A stretch of 64,000 nt of DNA from Bin5 sp965116395 (GCA_965116395.1 OZ220684.1:5518001-5582000); one strand, 5' to 3'; positions 12,672 to 22,216 are shown, counted from the stretch's first letter. Numbers and translations are program-made. Notes: generated by a model from the sequence alone, not told the origin.

Positions 12672-13577
12672 TCAGGGGAGGCTAGTCATGCGGGGGGCGG
12701 AGCGGGTGTGGCGGAGGCCTTCGAGGGAGTAGATGATGAGGGCGGTCCAGATGAAGGTGTAGCCGATAAGTTGGACTGAGGTGAAGGGCTCTTTGTATAT
12801 GAAGACGCCGAGGATGAATTGGGTCGAGGGGGCGAGGTATTGCATCAGGCCGAGGCTGGAGAGGGGGATGAGGCGGGCGGCGGCGCCGAAGCTGACGAGG
12901 GGGATGGCAGATATGACGCCGGTGGCGAGAAGGAGAGGGCCGATTCGGGGCCAAACGTTAGCGGTCCATACGGGGGGCCCCTGCTGGCCTGTGTATACAA
13001 GGAGGAAGAGGGCTGGTACGAGGAGGAGTGTCATCTCGAGGGAGAAGAATTGCATCCCGCTCAGGTCGATCTTCTTTCTGATCAGGCCGTAGAAGCCAAA
13101 AGTTCCGGCGAGCGAGAGGGCGATCCATGGCAGCTCGCCGAGGCTGACGGTGAGGTAAATCACTCCGGCGACGGCGATGGAGACGGCGATAATCTGTCCG
13201 CGGCGCAGTCGCTCGCCGAGAAACAGGTGGGCCAGAAGAACACTGAACAGAGGGTTGATGAAGTAGCCCAGGCTAATCTTGGCGACAAAACCGGTTTCTA
13301 CTGCCCAGAGGTAGGTGATCCAGTTGGCGGCGGTGAGGAGGGCGGCGGCGAGAACCAGCAGGAGGACGGTTGGCGAGCTGCGAAGTTTGCGTAGCCAGCA
13401 ACGGTCCTTCAGGAGTGCGAGCGCAATAACCATGGTGACGGCGGACCAGATGATGCGGTGGGCAAGGATTTCCTGCATGGGAAGAGCGTGGAGCTGCTTC
13501 CAGTAGGCGGGCAGGAAGCCCCAGGTTCCAAAGGCGATGAGCGCATAGAGATAGCCGCGATAGGGGGATAGATTCAT
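12672..13577 (-). CDS. rarD: RarD-family EamA/DMT permease
   Basis: Ten-helix drug/metabolite transporter superfamily protein of 301 residues. The N-terminus (GYLYALIAFGTWGFLPAYWK) and the PMQEILAHRIIWSAV stretch are hallmarks of the RarD group, and ITYLWAVETGFVAKISLGYF with FINPLFSVLLAHLFLGERL matches the central conserved region. The C-terminal repeat has LIPLSSLGLMQYLAPSTQF. RarD members were named for chloramphenicol sensitivity in Pseudomonas; the natural substrate of most is unknown. The gene ends 70 nt downstream of a dispersed repeat and starts 52 nt after the penicillin acylase stop on the same strand, so co-transcription is possible. The fold is certain, the substrate unknown. Confidence 0.88.
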   Translation of the reverse strand: MNLSPYRGYLYALIAFGTWGFLPAYWKQLHALPMQEILAHRIIWSAVTMVIALALLKDRCWLRKLRSSPTVLLLVLAAALLTAANWITYLWAVETGFVAKISLGYFINPLFSVLLAHLFLGERLRRGQIIAVSIAVAGVIYLTVSLGELPWIALSLAGTFGFYGLIRKKIDLSGMQFFSLEMTLLLVPALFLLVYTGQQGPPVWTANVWPRIGPLLLATGVISAIPLVSFGAAARLIPLSSLGLMQYLAPSTQFILGVFIYKEPFTSVQLIGYTFIWTALIIYSLEGLRHTRSAPRMTSLP

Positions 13578-13629
13578 TGGTTGGCGGCCGGTTGGGCGAG
13601 AGTAGCGATCAGGGTAGGTGACGTGTCGA

Positions 13630-16179
13630 TCACCGGCCGTCGCCCTTCAGAAGCAGACGGTGGCGGGTGGCTTTTTCGACGTCTGGGCGGCTCCAGGGCA
13701 TTTTGTGATAGACGCCTTCGAGCCACATGGGGATTTGATCGGCATAGTTGCGGCTGACGGGATGGCCGGACTGGCCGCTGGCGGTAACGCTTTGGGCTGC
13801 GTCCCAGTTGCCGATGTCGAAGATTTGGCGATAGGCGGCCTGGACCTGGACGAGGCCGGGCGGCAGTTCGGGCATGTAGGCGGTCTGATTGAGGGTGGTG
13901 CCGTCGCCGCCGATGGGATAGGGCCCGCGGTTGAAGAGCCAGCCGAGGATTCGTGATCTGCCCAAAGTGTGGCTGTAGCGGATCTGGTGCATCCGTCCCC
14001 AGGCCCATTTGCGGGGCGTGGGATTGACTTCGCGACGAAGGCGGTTGACGGAGAGTTTGAGGGCGGTCTCGATCAGTTCTTCTTTGGTCCGCCGGCGGCC
14101 GGTGGCGGCGTCGGCATACCAGGGCGAATCGTTTTCGTTTTGCAGCAGCTCCAGGAGGCGGGTTTGGGCGCGCAGCATGAAGCCGTTGATGAGAAAGACG
14201 GGGCTGCTGCCTTTGCCGAGATAGCCTGCGGCGGTGGCGCCCAGCTTCTGGCCGAAGGTCAGATCGAGGAGGTGCAAGAGGGTATAGTGGAAAACGAGCG
14301 CGGCCGGGCTCTCCTGATCCATGTGATAGCCCCAGTCCTGGAGCATGTTTACGGCGACGCGCACGTACGGGTCTTCGCTCAAGTGGCTTGTAAGGAGAGG
14401 TGTCAGGGCCTGGGCGTAGAGGCTGGTCTGATCGAGCTGCATCTGTTCCATGTCGCGCAGGGAGAGTGTCTCTTTCTCGGCCAGCATCTCTTCGATGCGG
14501 CGGGCGCGCCAGCCGGGCATGGTTTCGAAGGTAAGGACGTAGGGGTAGTCGTCGCCGGTGATTTTGTTGTTGGCGGTCGCGATGAAACCACTGGAGGGAT
14601 TGAGGCATCGCGGCAGTTCGTCGTCGGGAATCAGTCCGTCCCACTCGTAGTTGCTGTTCCAGCCGGGCACGGGAACGAGGCCGTTGCCGTTGCGGCGAAT
14701 TGGGACGGCGCCGGCGAGGCGGTAGGCGATATTGTCGCTATCGGCATAGGCGAAAACCTGGGAAGGTGCGCTCCAGTCGGAGAGGGCGGCGTCGAACTCC
14801 TGCCAGTTCTGGGCGCGGTTGATGCGCAGAACCGAGCGCAAGACGGTGCCTGGTTCGTGGCCGATCCAGCGGAGGGCAAGCGGGGCGACGGTCAGAACCG
14901 GCTCATCGGGAAAGCCTGTGTCCGGGCTTTCGGTTTTGAGGATGCCGCTCAGCAGCGGGCCGTGGCGGGTGACAACGACCTCTTCGACGTGGGGGCTGAG
15001 GCGGTTGCGCAGGTAGATTTCTTCGCGCAGGACGGTGGCCTCTTCCCATTCGCCATCGTACTCGAAACGCGGCGGCTGGCCGTTGGCGTTGTCGGAATGC
15101 GGGCGTTCGATGCAGACGTCTTGCACATCGGGAAAGGCATTGGTCATGCCCCATGCTATCTGTTCATTGTGGCCGATGATGATGCCGGGGGCGCCGCCGA
15201 ACGAGGCGCCGCTGACGTGGATGCCGGGGCCGGATTCACCGGGCGGCGGGGGGCAATGCAGGTGCATCTCATACCACGGACCGGGCATGGTCATGACCAG
15301 GTGGGGATCGTTGCAGAGAATGGGGCGGCCGCTGGTAGTCTTGCTGCCGGACACTGCCCAGGCGTTGCTGCCCTGGCCGATGCCGGGCGCGGCGAGCCCC
15401 ATCCAGCCCTTCAGCTGCTCATACTCGTTCAGCATCAGGCCGGCGGTATGCAACAGGCGCAGGGAATCCTGGCTGCCGGCGGCTTCGGCCACGACCGGGT
15501 TGGTGTTGGGATAGTCCGGCTCGAGGTCGGCGGCCAGGGTCGGGTCCAGCTTGGCAGCGAGTTGGAGACGAACGAGCTCGCTTTCCCAGTTGATGCTCAG
15601 GCTCCAGGCCACCATCTTGCCGAAGGCAAGGATGTCCAGCGGCGACCATTCTTCGGGTTGACGGCGGAGCAGGTTGAATTCGGCGGCCATTTTGCCTTTG
15701 CGGCTGCGGATGTAGGCGTTGACGCCCTGGCAGTAGTGTTGCAGTGTCAGGATTGTGGCTTCGTCGAGGTTTTCCAGTTCGGCCTGTGCGGCTCGGCGAA
15801 AGCCGACGATGCGGCTGAAGCGATCGACGTCGAGGGCGGCTTCGCCAACGAGTTCGGCAAGCCGGCCCTGGGAGACGCGACGGTTCTGCTCCATCTGCCA
15901 GAGGCGGTCCTGGGCGTGGGTAAAACCTTGCGCCCGCCAAAGATCGGCCTCAGACTGGGCGTAGATGTGGGGGATGCCATGTTGGTCGCGCAGCACCTCC
16001 ACGGTTGCGTCGAGTTCGGGGAGATCGAGTTCGCCTTCGAGTTGGGGGGCAGGGCGTTGCACCAGCCACCAGTAGATGTAGACGATGAGCCCGCCGCCCA
16101 GGAGGATGATCACGAAGAGAAGGGCGAGGACCAGTATGACGGTTATCAGGTTCATGGGTTTCCGTCTGTTACGTATCAC
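13630..16179 (-). CDS. Penicillin acylase family protein (Ntn hydrolase)
   Basis: An 849-residue amidohydrolase precursor. A membrane anchor or signal (about 10-38, LITVILVLALLFVIILLGGG) sends it outside. The alpha chain has the family start (VLRDQHGIPHIYAQSEADLW, about 62-81) and ENRRVSQGRLAEL-like segment. The autoprocessing site is before Ser271 in GIGQGSNAWAVSGSKT; this serine becomes the N-terminal nucleophile of the beta chain, with PILCNDPHL and the later asparagine in TANNKITGDDYP supporting catalysis. Members cleave acylated lactams or N-acyl homoserine lactones; the true substrate is unknown. The start is GTG at 16179 or ATG at 16155. It is divergent from queA with 263 nt between them, where no firm promoter was assigned. 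Confidence 0.93.
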   Translation of the reverse strand: MIRNRRKPMNLITVILVLALLFVIILLGGGLIVYIYWWLVQRPAPQLEGELDLPELDATVEVLRDQHGIPHIYAQSEADLWRAQGFTHAQDRLWQMEQNRRVSQGRLAELVGEAALDVDRFSRIVGFRRAAQAELENLDEATILTLQHYCQGVNAYIRSRKGKMAAEFNLLRRQPEEWSPLDILAFGKMVAWSLSINWESELVRLQLAAKLDPTLAADLEPDYPNTNPVVAEAAGSQDSLRLLHTAGLMLNEYEQLKGWMGLAAPGIGQGSNAWAVSGSKTTSGRPILCNDPHLVMTMPGPWYEMHLHCPPPPGESGPGIHVSGASFGGAPGIIIGHNEQIAWGMTNAFPDVQDVCIERPHSDNANGQPPRFEYDGEWEEATVLREEIYLRNRLSPHVEEVVVTRHGPLLSGILKTESPDTGFPDEPVLTVAPLALRWIGHEPGTVLRSVLRINRAQNWQEFDAALSDWSAPSQVFAYADSDNIAYRLAGAVPIRRNGNGLVPVPGWNSNYEWDGLIPDDELPRCLNPSSGFIATANNKITGDDYPYVLTFETMPGWRARRIEEMLAEKETLSLRDMEQMQLDQTSLYAQALTPLLTSHLSEDPYVRVAVNMLQDWGYHMDQESPAALVFHYTLLHLLDLTFGQKLGATAAGYLGKGSSPVFLINGFMLRAQTRLLELLQNENDSPWYADAATGRRRTKEELIETALKLSVNRLRREVNPTPRKWAWGRMHQIRYSHTLGRSRILGWLFNRGPYPIGGDGTTLNQTAYMPELPPGLVQVQAAYRQIFDIGNWDAAQSVTASGQSGHPVSRNYADQIPMWLEGVYHKMPWSRPDVEKATRHRLLLKGDGR

Positions 16180-16442
16180 TTTGCTCTACTTTGGGCTACA
16201 TGATACAGGATGCCGTCACAGTTGAAACGGGCCGTTATCGTTGGGCGTTGACGCTGTGATCGTGCGGCCGCGGGTTTTCGTCAACTGTGCGCTTCCTCGA
16301 TTCTAACACCTGTGTTAAAACCAAGTGAAATCGTGCTGGGATACTATAGGCTTCGAATAGTCTTGGAAAGCGGCGCTTTTTGAATCCGATATATTGTCTG
16401 GCAGTGAATTAGAATACGCAGCGAGCAGAACTTGAAAACCTG

Positions 16443-17528
16443 ATGCGTACAGACCTTTTCGACTACGAACTTCCCAAACGCTTCATCGCGCAGCAGCCGG
16501 CGGACCCTCGCGATAGCAGCCGGCTGTTGGTGTTGGACCGGGCGTCCGGGCAGATCGAACACCACAGTTTCAGAGACATTGGCAGGTTCCTACAATCTGA
16601 TGACCTGCTGGTGGCGAATGACAGCCGGGTGATTCCGGCGCGGTTGCGGGCGCATAAGGCTACCGGCGGCACGGCGGAGGTATTTTTGTTGCGGCAGGTG
16701 GATGAAGCGGGCATGGAGTGGGACTGCCTGGTACGGGGACGCGGCCTGCGGGTCGGCGTCAGAGTGGAACTGAATGCGAGTCCAGTCCAGGTGGAGATTG
16801 TTGCAGAAGAGGCGGGCGGGCTGCGCCGGGCGCGTTTCTCGGCGCCAATTGTGGGGATTTTGGAGGAATTAGGGGAGTTGCCTCTGCCGCCATATATCAA
16901 CAGGTTTAGCGGGGACAGGGAGCGCTATCAGACAGTTTATGGGCGGGCGGAGGGCAGCGTTGCTGCGCCGACCGCGGGCTTGCATTTCACGCCTGGGTTG
17001 CTGAAGAGGTTGCGGGGAATGGGGGTTGGATGGGAGTCGATAACGTTGCACGTGGGGTTGGACACGTTCGGCCCGGTGACGGCGGAGCAGGTGGCCGACC
17101 ACCAGATCCATCGGGAGTGGGCTGCGTTGACGAAGGAGTCGGCGCGCGCCATCAACGCTGCCAGACAGCTGGGCGGGCGGGTCGTGGCGGTGGGCACTAC
17201 GTCGACGCGGGTGTTGGAGTATTGCGCGACTACGGCACGGGGCGTGGATGGTTACGGCGGGGGGGACGGACAAGATGAGGTCGTTCCGTTCGCGGGCGAG
17301 GTCGATCTGTATATTTATCCGGGCTATGGATTTCGCGCGGTGGACGCGTTGCTGACGAATTTCCATCTGCCGCGGTCGTCGCTGCTGATGTTGGTGAGCG
17401 CGTTCGTGGGGCAGGCGCATCCGCAGGAGCGAGACAGCGGCCGGCAGATGCTATTCGAGACGTATGAGGTTGCTAAGGCGGAGGGGTATCGGTTTTTCAG
17501 TTTTGGCGATGCGATGCTGATTGTGTGA
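16443..17528 (+). CDS. queA: S-adenosylmethionine:tRNA ribosyltransferase-isomerase
   Basis: QueA, 361 residues, transfers and isomerises the ribosyl group of SAM onto preQ1-modified tRNA to give epoxyqueuosine in the wobble position of GUN anticodons. Recognised by MRTDLFDYELPKRFIAQQP, the SRLLVLDR motif, LLVANDSRVIPARL, the conserved SVAAPTAGLHFT (about 177-188), HVGLDTFGPV, and the C-terminal NFHLPRSSLLMLVSAF. Length and domain order are normal. It is alone on the plus strand: divergent from the acylase and convergent with pyrD (84 nt between stops). No preQ1 riboswitch-like element was recognised before it. Confidence 0.97.
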   Translation: MRTDLFDYELPKRFIAQQPADPRDSSRLLVLDRASGQIEHHSFRDIGRFLQSDDLLVANDSRVIPARLRAHKATGGTAEVFLLRQVDEAGMEWDCLVRGRGLRVGVRVELNASPVQVEIVAEEAGGLRRARFSAPIVGILEELGELPLPPYINRFSGDRERYQTVYGRAEGSVAAPTAGLHFTPGLLKRLRGMGVGWESITLHVGLDTFGPVTAEQVADHQIHREWAALTKESARAINAARQLGGRVVAVGTTSTRVLEYCATTARGVDGYGGGDGQDEVVPFAGEVDLYIYPGYGFRAVDALLTNFHLPRSSLLMLVSAFVGQAHPQERDSGRQMLFETYEVAKAEGYRFFSFGDAMLIV

Positions 17529-17611
17529 GGTGGTGCGCCTCGTGGGTGCGAAGGTACTATGCGAAGGGAGCAGGGCTGCCGACGAGGATGGATTGCGATG
17601 CGGAAGATGCG

Positions 17612-18610
17612 TCAGGCGGTTGACGGAGCGGGCGGTGTGGAGGGCGTTGCCGCGTAGAGCGGCTCGGTGTGGGCGCGATCCTGGAGGTCGGGGATGCTGG
17701 TGACGTTCTGGTCGGCCATCCACTGTTGTAGTTCGGCGTGGATGAGACGGATGGCGTCGGGGCCGCGCTGGTAGATGGCGCTGCCGACGCCGACCGTGGT
17801 TGCGCCGGCCATGAGCATTTCGACTGCGTCCTGGCCGTTGCTGACGCCGCCGGTGCCGATGATGGGGGTGTGGGGGCAGGCTTTGCGGGCATCGTAGACG
17901 GCTTTGAGGGCGATGGGCTTGAGGGCGGGGCCGCTGATACCGCCGCTGCGATTGGCGAGGACGGGCTGACCGCTATAGGGGTCGAGGACGAGGCCGGGCA
18001 TGGTGTTTATGGCGCAGAGCGCGTCGGCGCCGGCGTGGACTGCGGCCTGGGCGATGCGGCCGACGCTGGGAACGTTGGGCGCGAGCTTGACGATGATGGG
18101 AATTCCCTGGCCGGCGACGGCTAACTTGACGAAGCCGGTGACGGCGGCGGCGGACTCGGCGTTTGCGGCGAAGGGCTCGCCGAAACTGTCCTCGACGTTT
18201 GGGCAGGAGATGTTGACTTCGATGAAGTCGGGTTGTGCGCGGGCGACGCTGCGGGCGACGTCGCCGAACTCGGCGGCGGTCCCGGCGAAGATGCTGGCGA
18301 TGACGGCGACGCCGCGCGGCTGGAGTTGGGCTTTGGCCTCTTGCAACAGCCCGATTTCCTCTTCGACGCCTGGGTTTGCCAGACCGATTGCATTTAGGAG
18401 GCCGCCGCCCCAGTCGATGCAGGAAGGGTTGACGTGGCCGTGGCGGGGTTCGGGGCCGCAGCTCTTGGCTGTGACGGCGCCGCAGCCGTCTGCCGCGGCG
18501 CGTTCCAGCAGGCTGACGGTTGTGCCCCAGATTCCGCTGGCGAGTACAAGGGGTGTGGGCAGCTCGCGGTCGAGAAAGTTGACTGACAGATTGGGACTCA
18601 GGTCACTCAA
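17612..18610 (-). CDS. pyrD: Dihydroorotate dehydrogenase, class 1
   Basis: Cytosolic FMN enzyme of 332 residues that oxidises dihydroorotate to orotate. The N-terminus (LSVNFLDRELPTPLVLASGIWG) and NAIGLANPGVEE are typical of class 1B. The catalytic base is Cys in VNISCPNVE (about residue 138), which separates class 1 from the serine-using membrane class 2. The FMN phosphate site is IIGTGGVSNGQDAVEMLMAGA (read as two adjacent pieces). It begins 18 nt after the stop of the pyrF-pyrE fusion, forming a pyrFE-pyrD operon. The class 1B partner PyrK is not in the window. The last 40 residues after WMAD are a variable low-complexity tail. Confidence 0.95.
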   Translation of the reverse strand: MSDLSPNLSVNFLDRELPTPLVLASGIWGTTVSLLERAAADGCGAVTAKSCGPEPRHGHVNPSCIDWGGGLLNAIGLANPGVEEEIGLLQEAKAQLQPRGVAVIASIFAGTAAEFGDVARSVARAQPDFIEVNISCPNVEDSFGEPFAANAESAAAVTGFVKLAVAGQGIPIIVKLAPNVPSVGRIAQAAVHAGADALCAINTMPGLVLDPYSGQPVLANRSGGISGPALKPIALKAVYDARKACPHTPIIGTGGVSNGQDAVEMLMAGATTVGVGSAIYQRGPDAIRLIHAELQQWMADQNVTSIPDLQDRAHTEPLYAATPSTPPAPSTA

Positions 18611-18628
18611 TTCGGTTTACCGATCACT

Positions 18629-20155
18629 TTACGCATCAGACTGCGTCGCGGCGTCCCCAGAAGGAGTGGAAGCGAACAGCGTCTGAAGAATCTCTGCGGG
18701 GATGTGGCCTGTTTTGGCAAGCAGGTCCAAGACGTCTCCCAACTCGAGGACGCTGTGGACTCGAATGCCGGCCTTAGCCAGGTTTTCGACGCCGCCTTGC
18801 TGCCTATCGAGCAGCACGACCGCGTCCTCGACTACCAGCCCGGCGGCACGGAACAACTCGACTGAACTGACGATGCTACCGCCGGTGGTGATCACGTCTT
18901 CGATGATGACGACGCGCTCGCCCGGCTGCCACAGGCCTTCGATGTCCTTGCCGAGGCCGTGACTTTTGCTTTCTTTGCGATTGTAGATCAGGGGGACGCC
19001 GCTGTCCAGCGAAACGGCCTGGCCGATTGGCAGGGCGGCGTAGGGGATGCCGGCGATGCGGTCGCACTCCAGCTGGTCAAGTTTGGCGGCATAGGCGCAG
19101 GCGGCGGCGTGCATCAGGCTGGGTCGGCTTACGAGCAGGCGCAGGTCGACATACATTGAGGAACGTTTGCCGCTGGCGAGGGTGAAGTCGCCGAACTGGA
19201 GCGCGCCGAGGTCGGCGAGGCCGGTGATCAGGTCTTTGTGGGACTCTGCTGCTTGCGAGCCGTTTGGGCTGGGAGGAGGCTCTTCACTATCGGTTTTGTC
19301 GCTCAGTTCTGCCTGGGCAGCGTTGATGCGGTTACGGATTCGTGTGGCGGCCTGGCGGGGGTCGTCAGCCTGGGTGACCCCGCGGGTGGCGGCGATTAGC
19401 ATTCCCAGTCTGTCTTGGCGCAGGCCGGCGGTCAGTGACGCTTCCAGATCGCCTCCCTGTGCGCCGATGCCCGGTACCAGTAGCCAGGCGTCGGGCGCGA
19501 CGGCGCGCACTTTTGCCAGGGCCTCGGGATAGGTTGCACCGACGACCAGTCCAACATTCGACGACCAGCTAGTGGCTTCTCTCGCGACACTTATATAAAG
19601 TGGTTCATCCCCGCCTGCTATGTTTCCGCCGTGGACGGCAAGCTTTTGGAAAGCGCCGGCTGAGGGGTTGGAGGTGTGGCAGAGCACGAACATTCCCTTG
19701 CCCTGGTAGGCAGCAAAGGGGGCGATACTGTCCTCTCCCAGGTAGGGGCTGAGGGTGACGGCGTCGACGCCGAGTTGCTCGAAGCAGGCGCGGGCGTAGG
19801 CTGCGGCGGTTGTGCCGATGTCGCCGCGCTTGGCATCCAAGAGGACTGGGATGTCGGAGGGGACGGCGGCGATGGTTGCGCGCAGGAGGGCCATGCCTGG
19901 CTGGCCCAGAGCTTCGTAGAAGGCGATGTTGGGCTTGTAGCAGCAGACCAGATCGGAGGTGGCTACGATGACGGCCCGGTTCCAGGCCAGAAGTGCATCA
20001 CAGGTTTTTTCAGGCTGGTTGACTGCCTCTGATCGGGAGAGTTGCACGAAGTCGAGGTATTGATCCGGGCAGGCCTCGGGCGTAGGGTCGAGGCCGACGC
20101 ACAAGAGGGTCTTGTTGCGCCGCGCGGCCGCTTCGAGCTTGGCAAAAAAGGACAT
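18629..20155 (-). CDS. pyrFE: Bifunctional orotidine-5'-phosphate decarboxylase / orotate phosphoribosyltransferase
   Basis: Two consecutive steps of UMP synthesis in one 508-residue chain. Residues 1-275 are a PyrF of the type 2 (long) family: LLCVGLDPTPEACPDQY, then the catalytic LLDAKRGDIGTTAAAYA with the Lys/Asp cluster, and LVPGIGAQGGD. After a linker of about 35 residues rich in Glu/Pro/Ser comes PyrE, about 310-508, with LASGKRSSMYVDLR and the PRPP loop VVIIEDVITTGGS. The chosen start at 20155 (MSFFAKLE) has GAGGAT 6 nt upstream; the frame is open a further 21 codons upstream but those residues resemble no PyrF. The order F-E is the reverse of the animal UMPS order. pyrD follows 18 nt later. 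Confidence 0.95.
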   Translation of the reverse strand: MSFFAKLEAAARRNKTLLCVGLDPTPEACPDQYLDFVQLSRSEAVNQPEKTCDALLAWNRAVIVATSDLVCCYKPNIAFYEALGQPGMALLRATIAAVPSDIPVLLDAKRGDIGTTAAAYARACFEQLGVDAVTLSPYLGEDSIAPFAAYQGKGMFVLCHTSNPSAGAFQKLAVHGGNIAGGDEPLYISVAREATSWSSNVGLVVGATYPEALAKVRAVAPDAWLLVPGIGAQGGDLEASLTAGLRQDRLGMLIAATRGVTQADDPRQAATRIRNRINAAQAELSDKTDSEEPPPSPNGSQAAESHKDLITGLADLGALQFGDFTLASGKRSSMYVDLRLLVSRPSLMHAAACAYAAKLDQLECDRIAGIPYAALPIGQAVSLDSGVPLIYNRKESKSHGLGKDIEGLWQPGERVVIIEDVITTGGSIVSSVELFRAAGLVVEDAVVLLDRQQGGVENLAKAGIRVHSVLELGDVLDLLAKTGHIPAEILQTLFASTPSGDAATQSDA

Positions 20156-20321
20156 GCAGAATCCTCGCTTAAACAGAATCGGATGGCGCGTCTGCGCGCC
20201 GCAAGAACGCGGGGGCACTCCAGGCCAGTTCGTTGGGCCAATGCTATGCTACGCGGTTGGATTGGTCAAAACCGGCGGTACGCCGGCGTTCGGATTGGAC
20301 GAGCAGCAGACGGCCTGACAG

Positions 20322-21230
20322 CTACATGGCGGCCAACGCGGCCAGACCTGCCTCTTTGAGTTCAGCCAGGATTATTTCCTCTTTTTCGGGCGAAACAGGC
20401 TCCTGCGGCAGGCGAGGGGGGCCGCAGTCGATGCCCATCGACTTCAGGGCGACGCGCATGGCGGGGGTAACACCGTGGTCGATCATGACGGCGGTGAGCC
20501 GGTTGGCCTGCTTTTGCAGGGACAGGCCCTGCGCGATATCGCCGGCCTGGTAGCATTTGTGCATCTTACGGTAAGGGCCGGGCATGACGTTGAGAGTGGA
20601 GCCGATATTGCCGGGCGCGTTCATCATGGCGGCGAAGATGCACTGTTCATCCATGCCGGAGAAGATGGTCCAGTTCTTGTCCTGGGGCAGGTCGTCACCG
20701 AGATCGATGATTTGGGCGATCTCGTACATGTTGGGGCCGGTATATTTTGCGCCGCCCACGTTGGGAATGCGGCAGAGGAGCTCTTTCATCAGAGAGGTGG
20801 CGTCGATCTGGCCGCCGAATAAGTAGGGGAAGAAGGGAATATCGGGCGCGGAGGCGGCGATGGCTTCGTAGTGGCGGTAGGTGGCTTCGAGGCCGCCAAG
20901 GTAGACGGGCATGACAGAGCTCACGCCGGCGGTACCTTTTTCCTGGGCATGGCAGGCGAGCGCCATCGCTTCGCGCGTGCTGATACTGCCAACGTGGACG
21001 ATGACGGGAATGCTGTTGCCGATCTGGTCCATGACGGTTTCGACCACGTCGCGACGGTCCTTGGGCGCGAGCAGGAGGCCTTCGCCGGTGCCGCCGCAGA
21101 GGTAGAGGCCGTCGACTTTCTTGCTGAGCATATAGTCGACGAGTTCGCGGAGGGCGGTCAGATTGGCTGTGCCGTCGGCGTTTGCAGGTGTGATGAGCGC
21201 GGGCCATGCGCCATGGAGAGTTTTGTTCAT
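20322..21230 (-). CDS. DapA/N-acetylneuraminate lyase family aldolase
   Basis: Class I aldolase of 302 residues, (beta/alpha)8 fold. The N-terminal GAWPALITPANADGTANLTA and the GTGEGLLL turn are family signatures. The Schiff-base lysine is in VGGAKYTGPNMYE (about residue 166); the GAKYT context is closer to N-acetylneuraminate lyase than to dihydrodipicolinate synthase. The proton-relay tyrosine would be in FFPYLFGG. It starts 7 nt after the stop of a truncated sugar ABC permease, so it was once the downstream gene of a sugar-uptake operon; a role in sialic acid or another sugar-acid breakdown is plausible. The upstream operon has been removed by the IS3 element. Confidence 0.87.
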   Translation of the reverse strand: MNKTLHGAWPALITPANADGTANLTALRELVDYMLSKKVDGLYLCGGTGEGLLLAPKDRRDVVETVMDQIGNSIPVIVHVGSISTREAMALACHAQEKGTAGVSSVMPVYLGGLEATYRHYEAIAASAPDIPFFPYLFGGQIDATSLMKELLCRIPNVGGAKYTGPNMYEIAQIIDLGDDLPQDKNWTIFSGMDEQCIFAAMMNAPGNIGSTLNVMPGPYRKMHKCYQAGDIAQGLSLQKQANRLTAVMIDHGVTPAMRVALKSMGIDCGPPRLPQEPVSPEKEEIILAELKEAGLAALAAM

Positions 21231-21237
21231 TCTGGAA

Positions 21238-21330
21238 TCAACCTTTGATTGAGCCGAGCATGATGCCCCTGACGAAGTAGCGTTGGATGAAGGGGTAGAT
21301 CATAAGGATCGGCAGGGTGGTGATGACGAT
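21238..21330 (-). pseudogene. C-terminal remnant of a sugar ABC permease cut by IS3
   Basis: The minus strand reads 30 codons plus stop from the IS boundary. The peptide contains LPILMIYPFIQRYFVRGIM and ends in a Gly-Ser-Ile-Lys-Gly tail, the universal C-terminus of MalG/LplC-type permeases (YPFIQ.YF.KG...GA.KG). Everything before residue -31 is missing. The abrupt start coincides exactly with the terminal TGACCTGCC of the IS element. Confidence 0.88.
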
Positions 21331-21359
21331 TGACCTGCCCCCGACGTTTGTACCACTTG

Positions 21360-22184
21360 TTATGTTAGTCCGACAAGCACGGGGATAGGGTCGGAAGGCA
21401 AGAGGGCCTCAGGCGCCGGCGGCCGGTAGCCCAGGGAGCTGTGCGGTCTGACCTGGTTGTAAATCCGTCTGTACTGCTCCGTCAGCACACGCACCTCCAG
21501 CAACGTATAGAAGACCTCTCTGTCCAGCAGCTCGTCCCTCAACTTCCCGTTGAAACTCTCGATGTAGCCGTTCTCCCACGGCGACCCAGGCTCGATGTAG
21601 AGCGTCCTGGCTCCCACCTGCCCAAGCCACTCACGCACAGCCCGGGCCGTAAACTCCGGCCCGTTATCCGAGCGAATATGGTCGGGCACGCCTCTAAACA
21701 CCATCAATTCGGCCAGCACCTCTATCACATCGGCAGACCGTATGCTGCGCGCAGCTCGGATCGCCAGACACTCTCTGCTGTATTCGTCGATGACGGTCAG
21801 CAACCGCACTCCTTTGCCATCATGGAGCCTCAGGTGCACGAAGTCGTAGGCCCACACATGGTCCTTCCACGCAGGCCGCAGACGCACACACGAGCCGTCA
21901 TTGAACCACAGACGCCCTCTCTTCGGCTGCTTCACAGGCACCTTCAGCCCTTCACGTCGCCATATCCTCTCCACACGCTTGTGGTTCACTCGCCAGCCGC
22001 GATGCCTCAGAAGGGCGGTGACTCTACGGTAACCGTACCTGCCGAACTGACTGGCCAGCGCCACGATCTCCTCGGTCAGCGCCTTCTCATCCTCCACCGG
22101 GCTCGGCTTGTATCGCTGGGTGGAGCGAGGATGACCCAGCACCCTGCAGGCGCGTCGCTCCGAAACTCCCAAGAGCGCCTTCAC
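21360..22184 (-). CDS. IS3-family transposase OrfB (DDE integrase domain)
   Basis: Catalytic half of the transposase, 274 residues as written from GTG 22184, but made in life as an OrfAB fusion by frameshifting at 22223-22229; the frame is open upstream through KLLSPSRRRECVDHV. An HTH_21-type region (about 30-85) precedes the rve core. The DDE triad is D114 (in YDFVH), D173 (in RSDNGPEF) and E209 (in ENGYIESFNGKLRDE), with the standard 35-residue D-E spacing and the downstream K/R at 214-216. YNQVRPHSSLGYRPP is the usual end. The frame is intact, so the element may still be mobile. Confidence 0.95.
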   Translation of the reverse strand: MKALLGVSERRACRVLGHPRSTQRYKPSPVEDEKALTEEIVALASQFGRYGYRRVTALLRHRGWRVNHKRVERIWRREGLKVPVKQPKRGRLWFNDGSCVRLRPAWKDHVWAYDFVHLRLHDGKGVRLLTVIDEYSRECLAIRAARSIRSADVIEVLAELMVFRGVPDHIRSDNGPEFTARAVREWLGQVGARTLYIEPGSPWENGYIESFNGKLRDELLDREVFYTLLEVRVLTEQYRRIYNQVRPHSSLGYRPPAPEALLPSDPIPVLVGLT

Positions 22185-22216
22185 GTGGTCGACACACTCG
22201 CGACGACGTGAAGGGC

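Noticed and set aside
13574..14644. Arg/Pro-rich 356-codon minus-strand frame overlapping the acylase 3' end
   Set aside because: Out-of-frame shadow with compositional bias of a shifted GC-rich gene; overlaps a well-supported CDS.
13969..16203. A 744-codon open frame antisense to the penicillin acylase
   Set aside because: Same reason; the minus-strand gene has conserved catalytic and processing motifs throughout.
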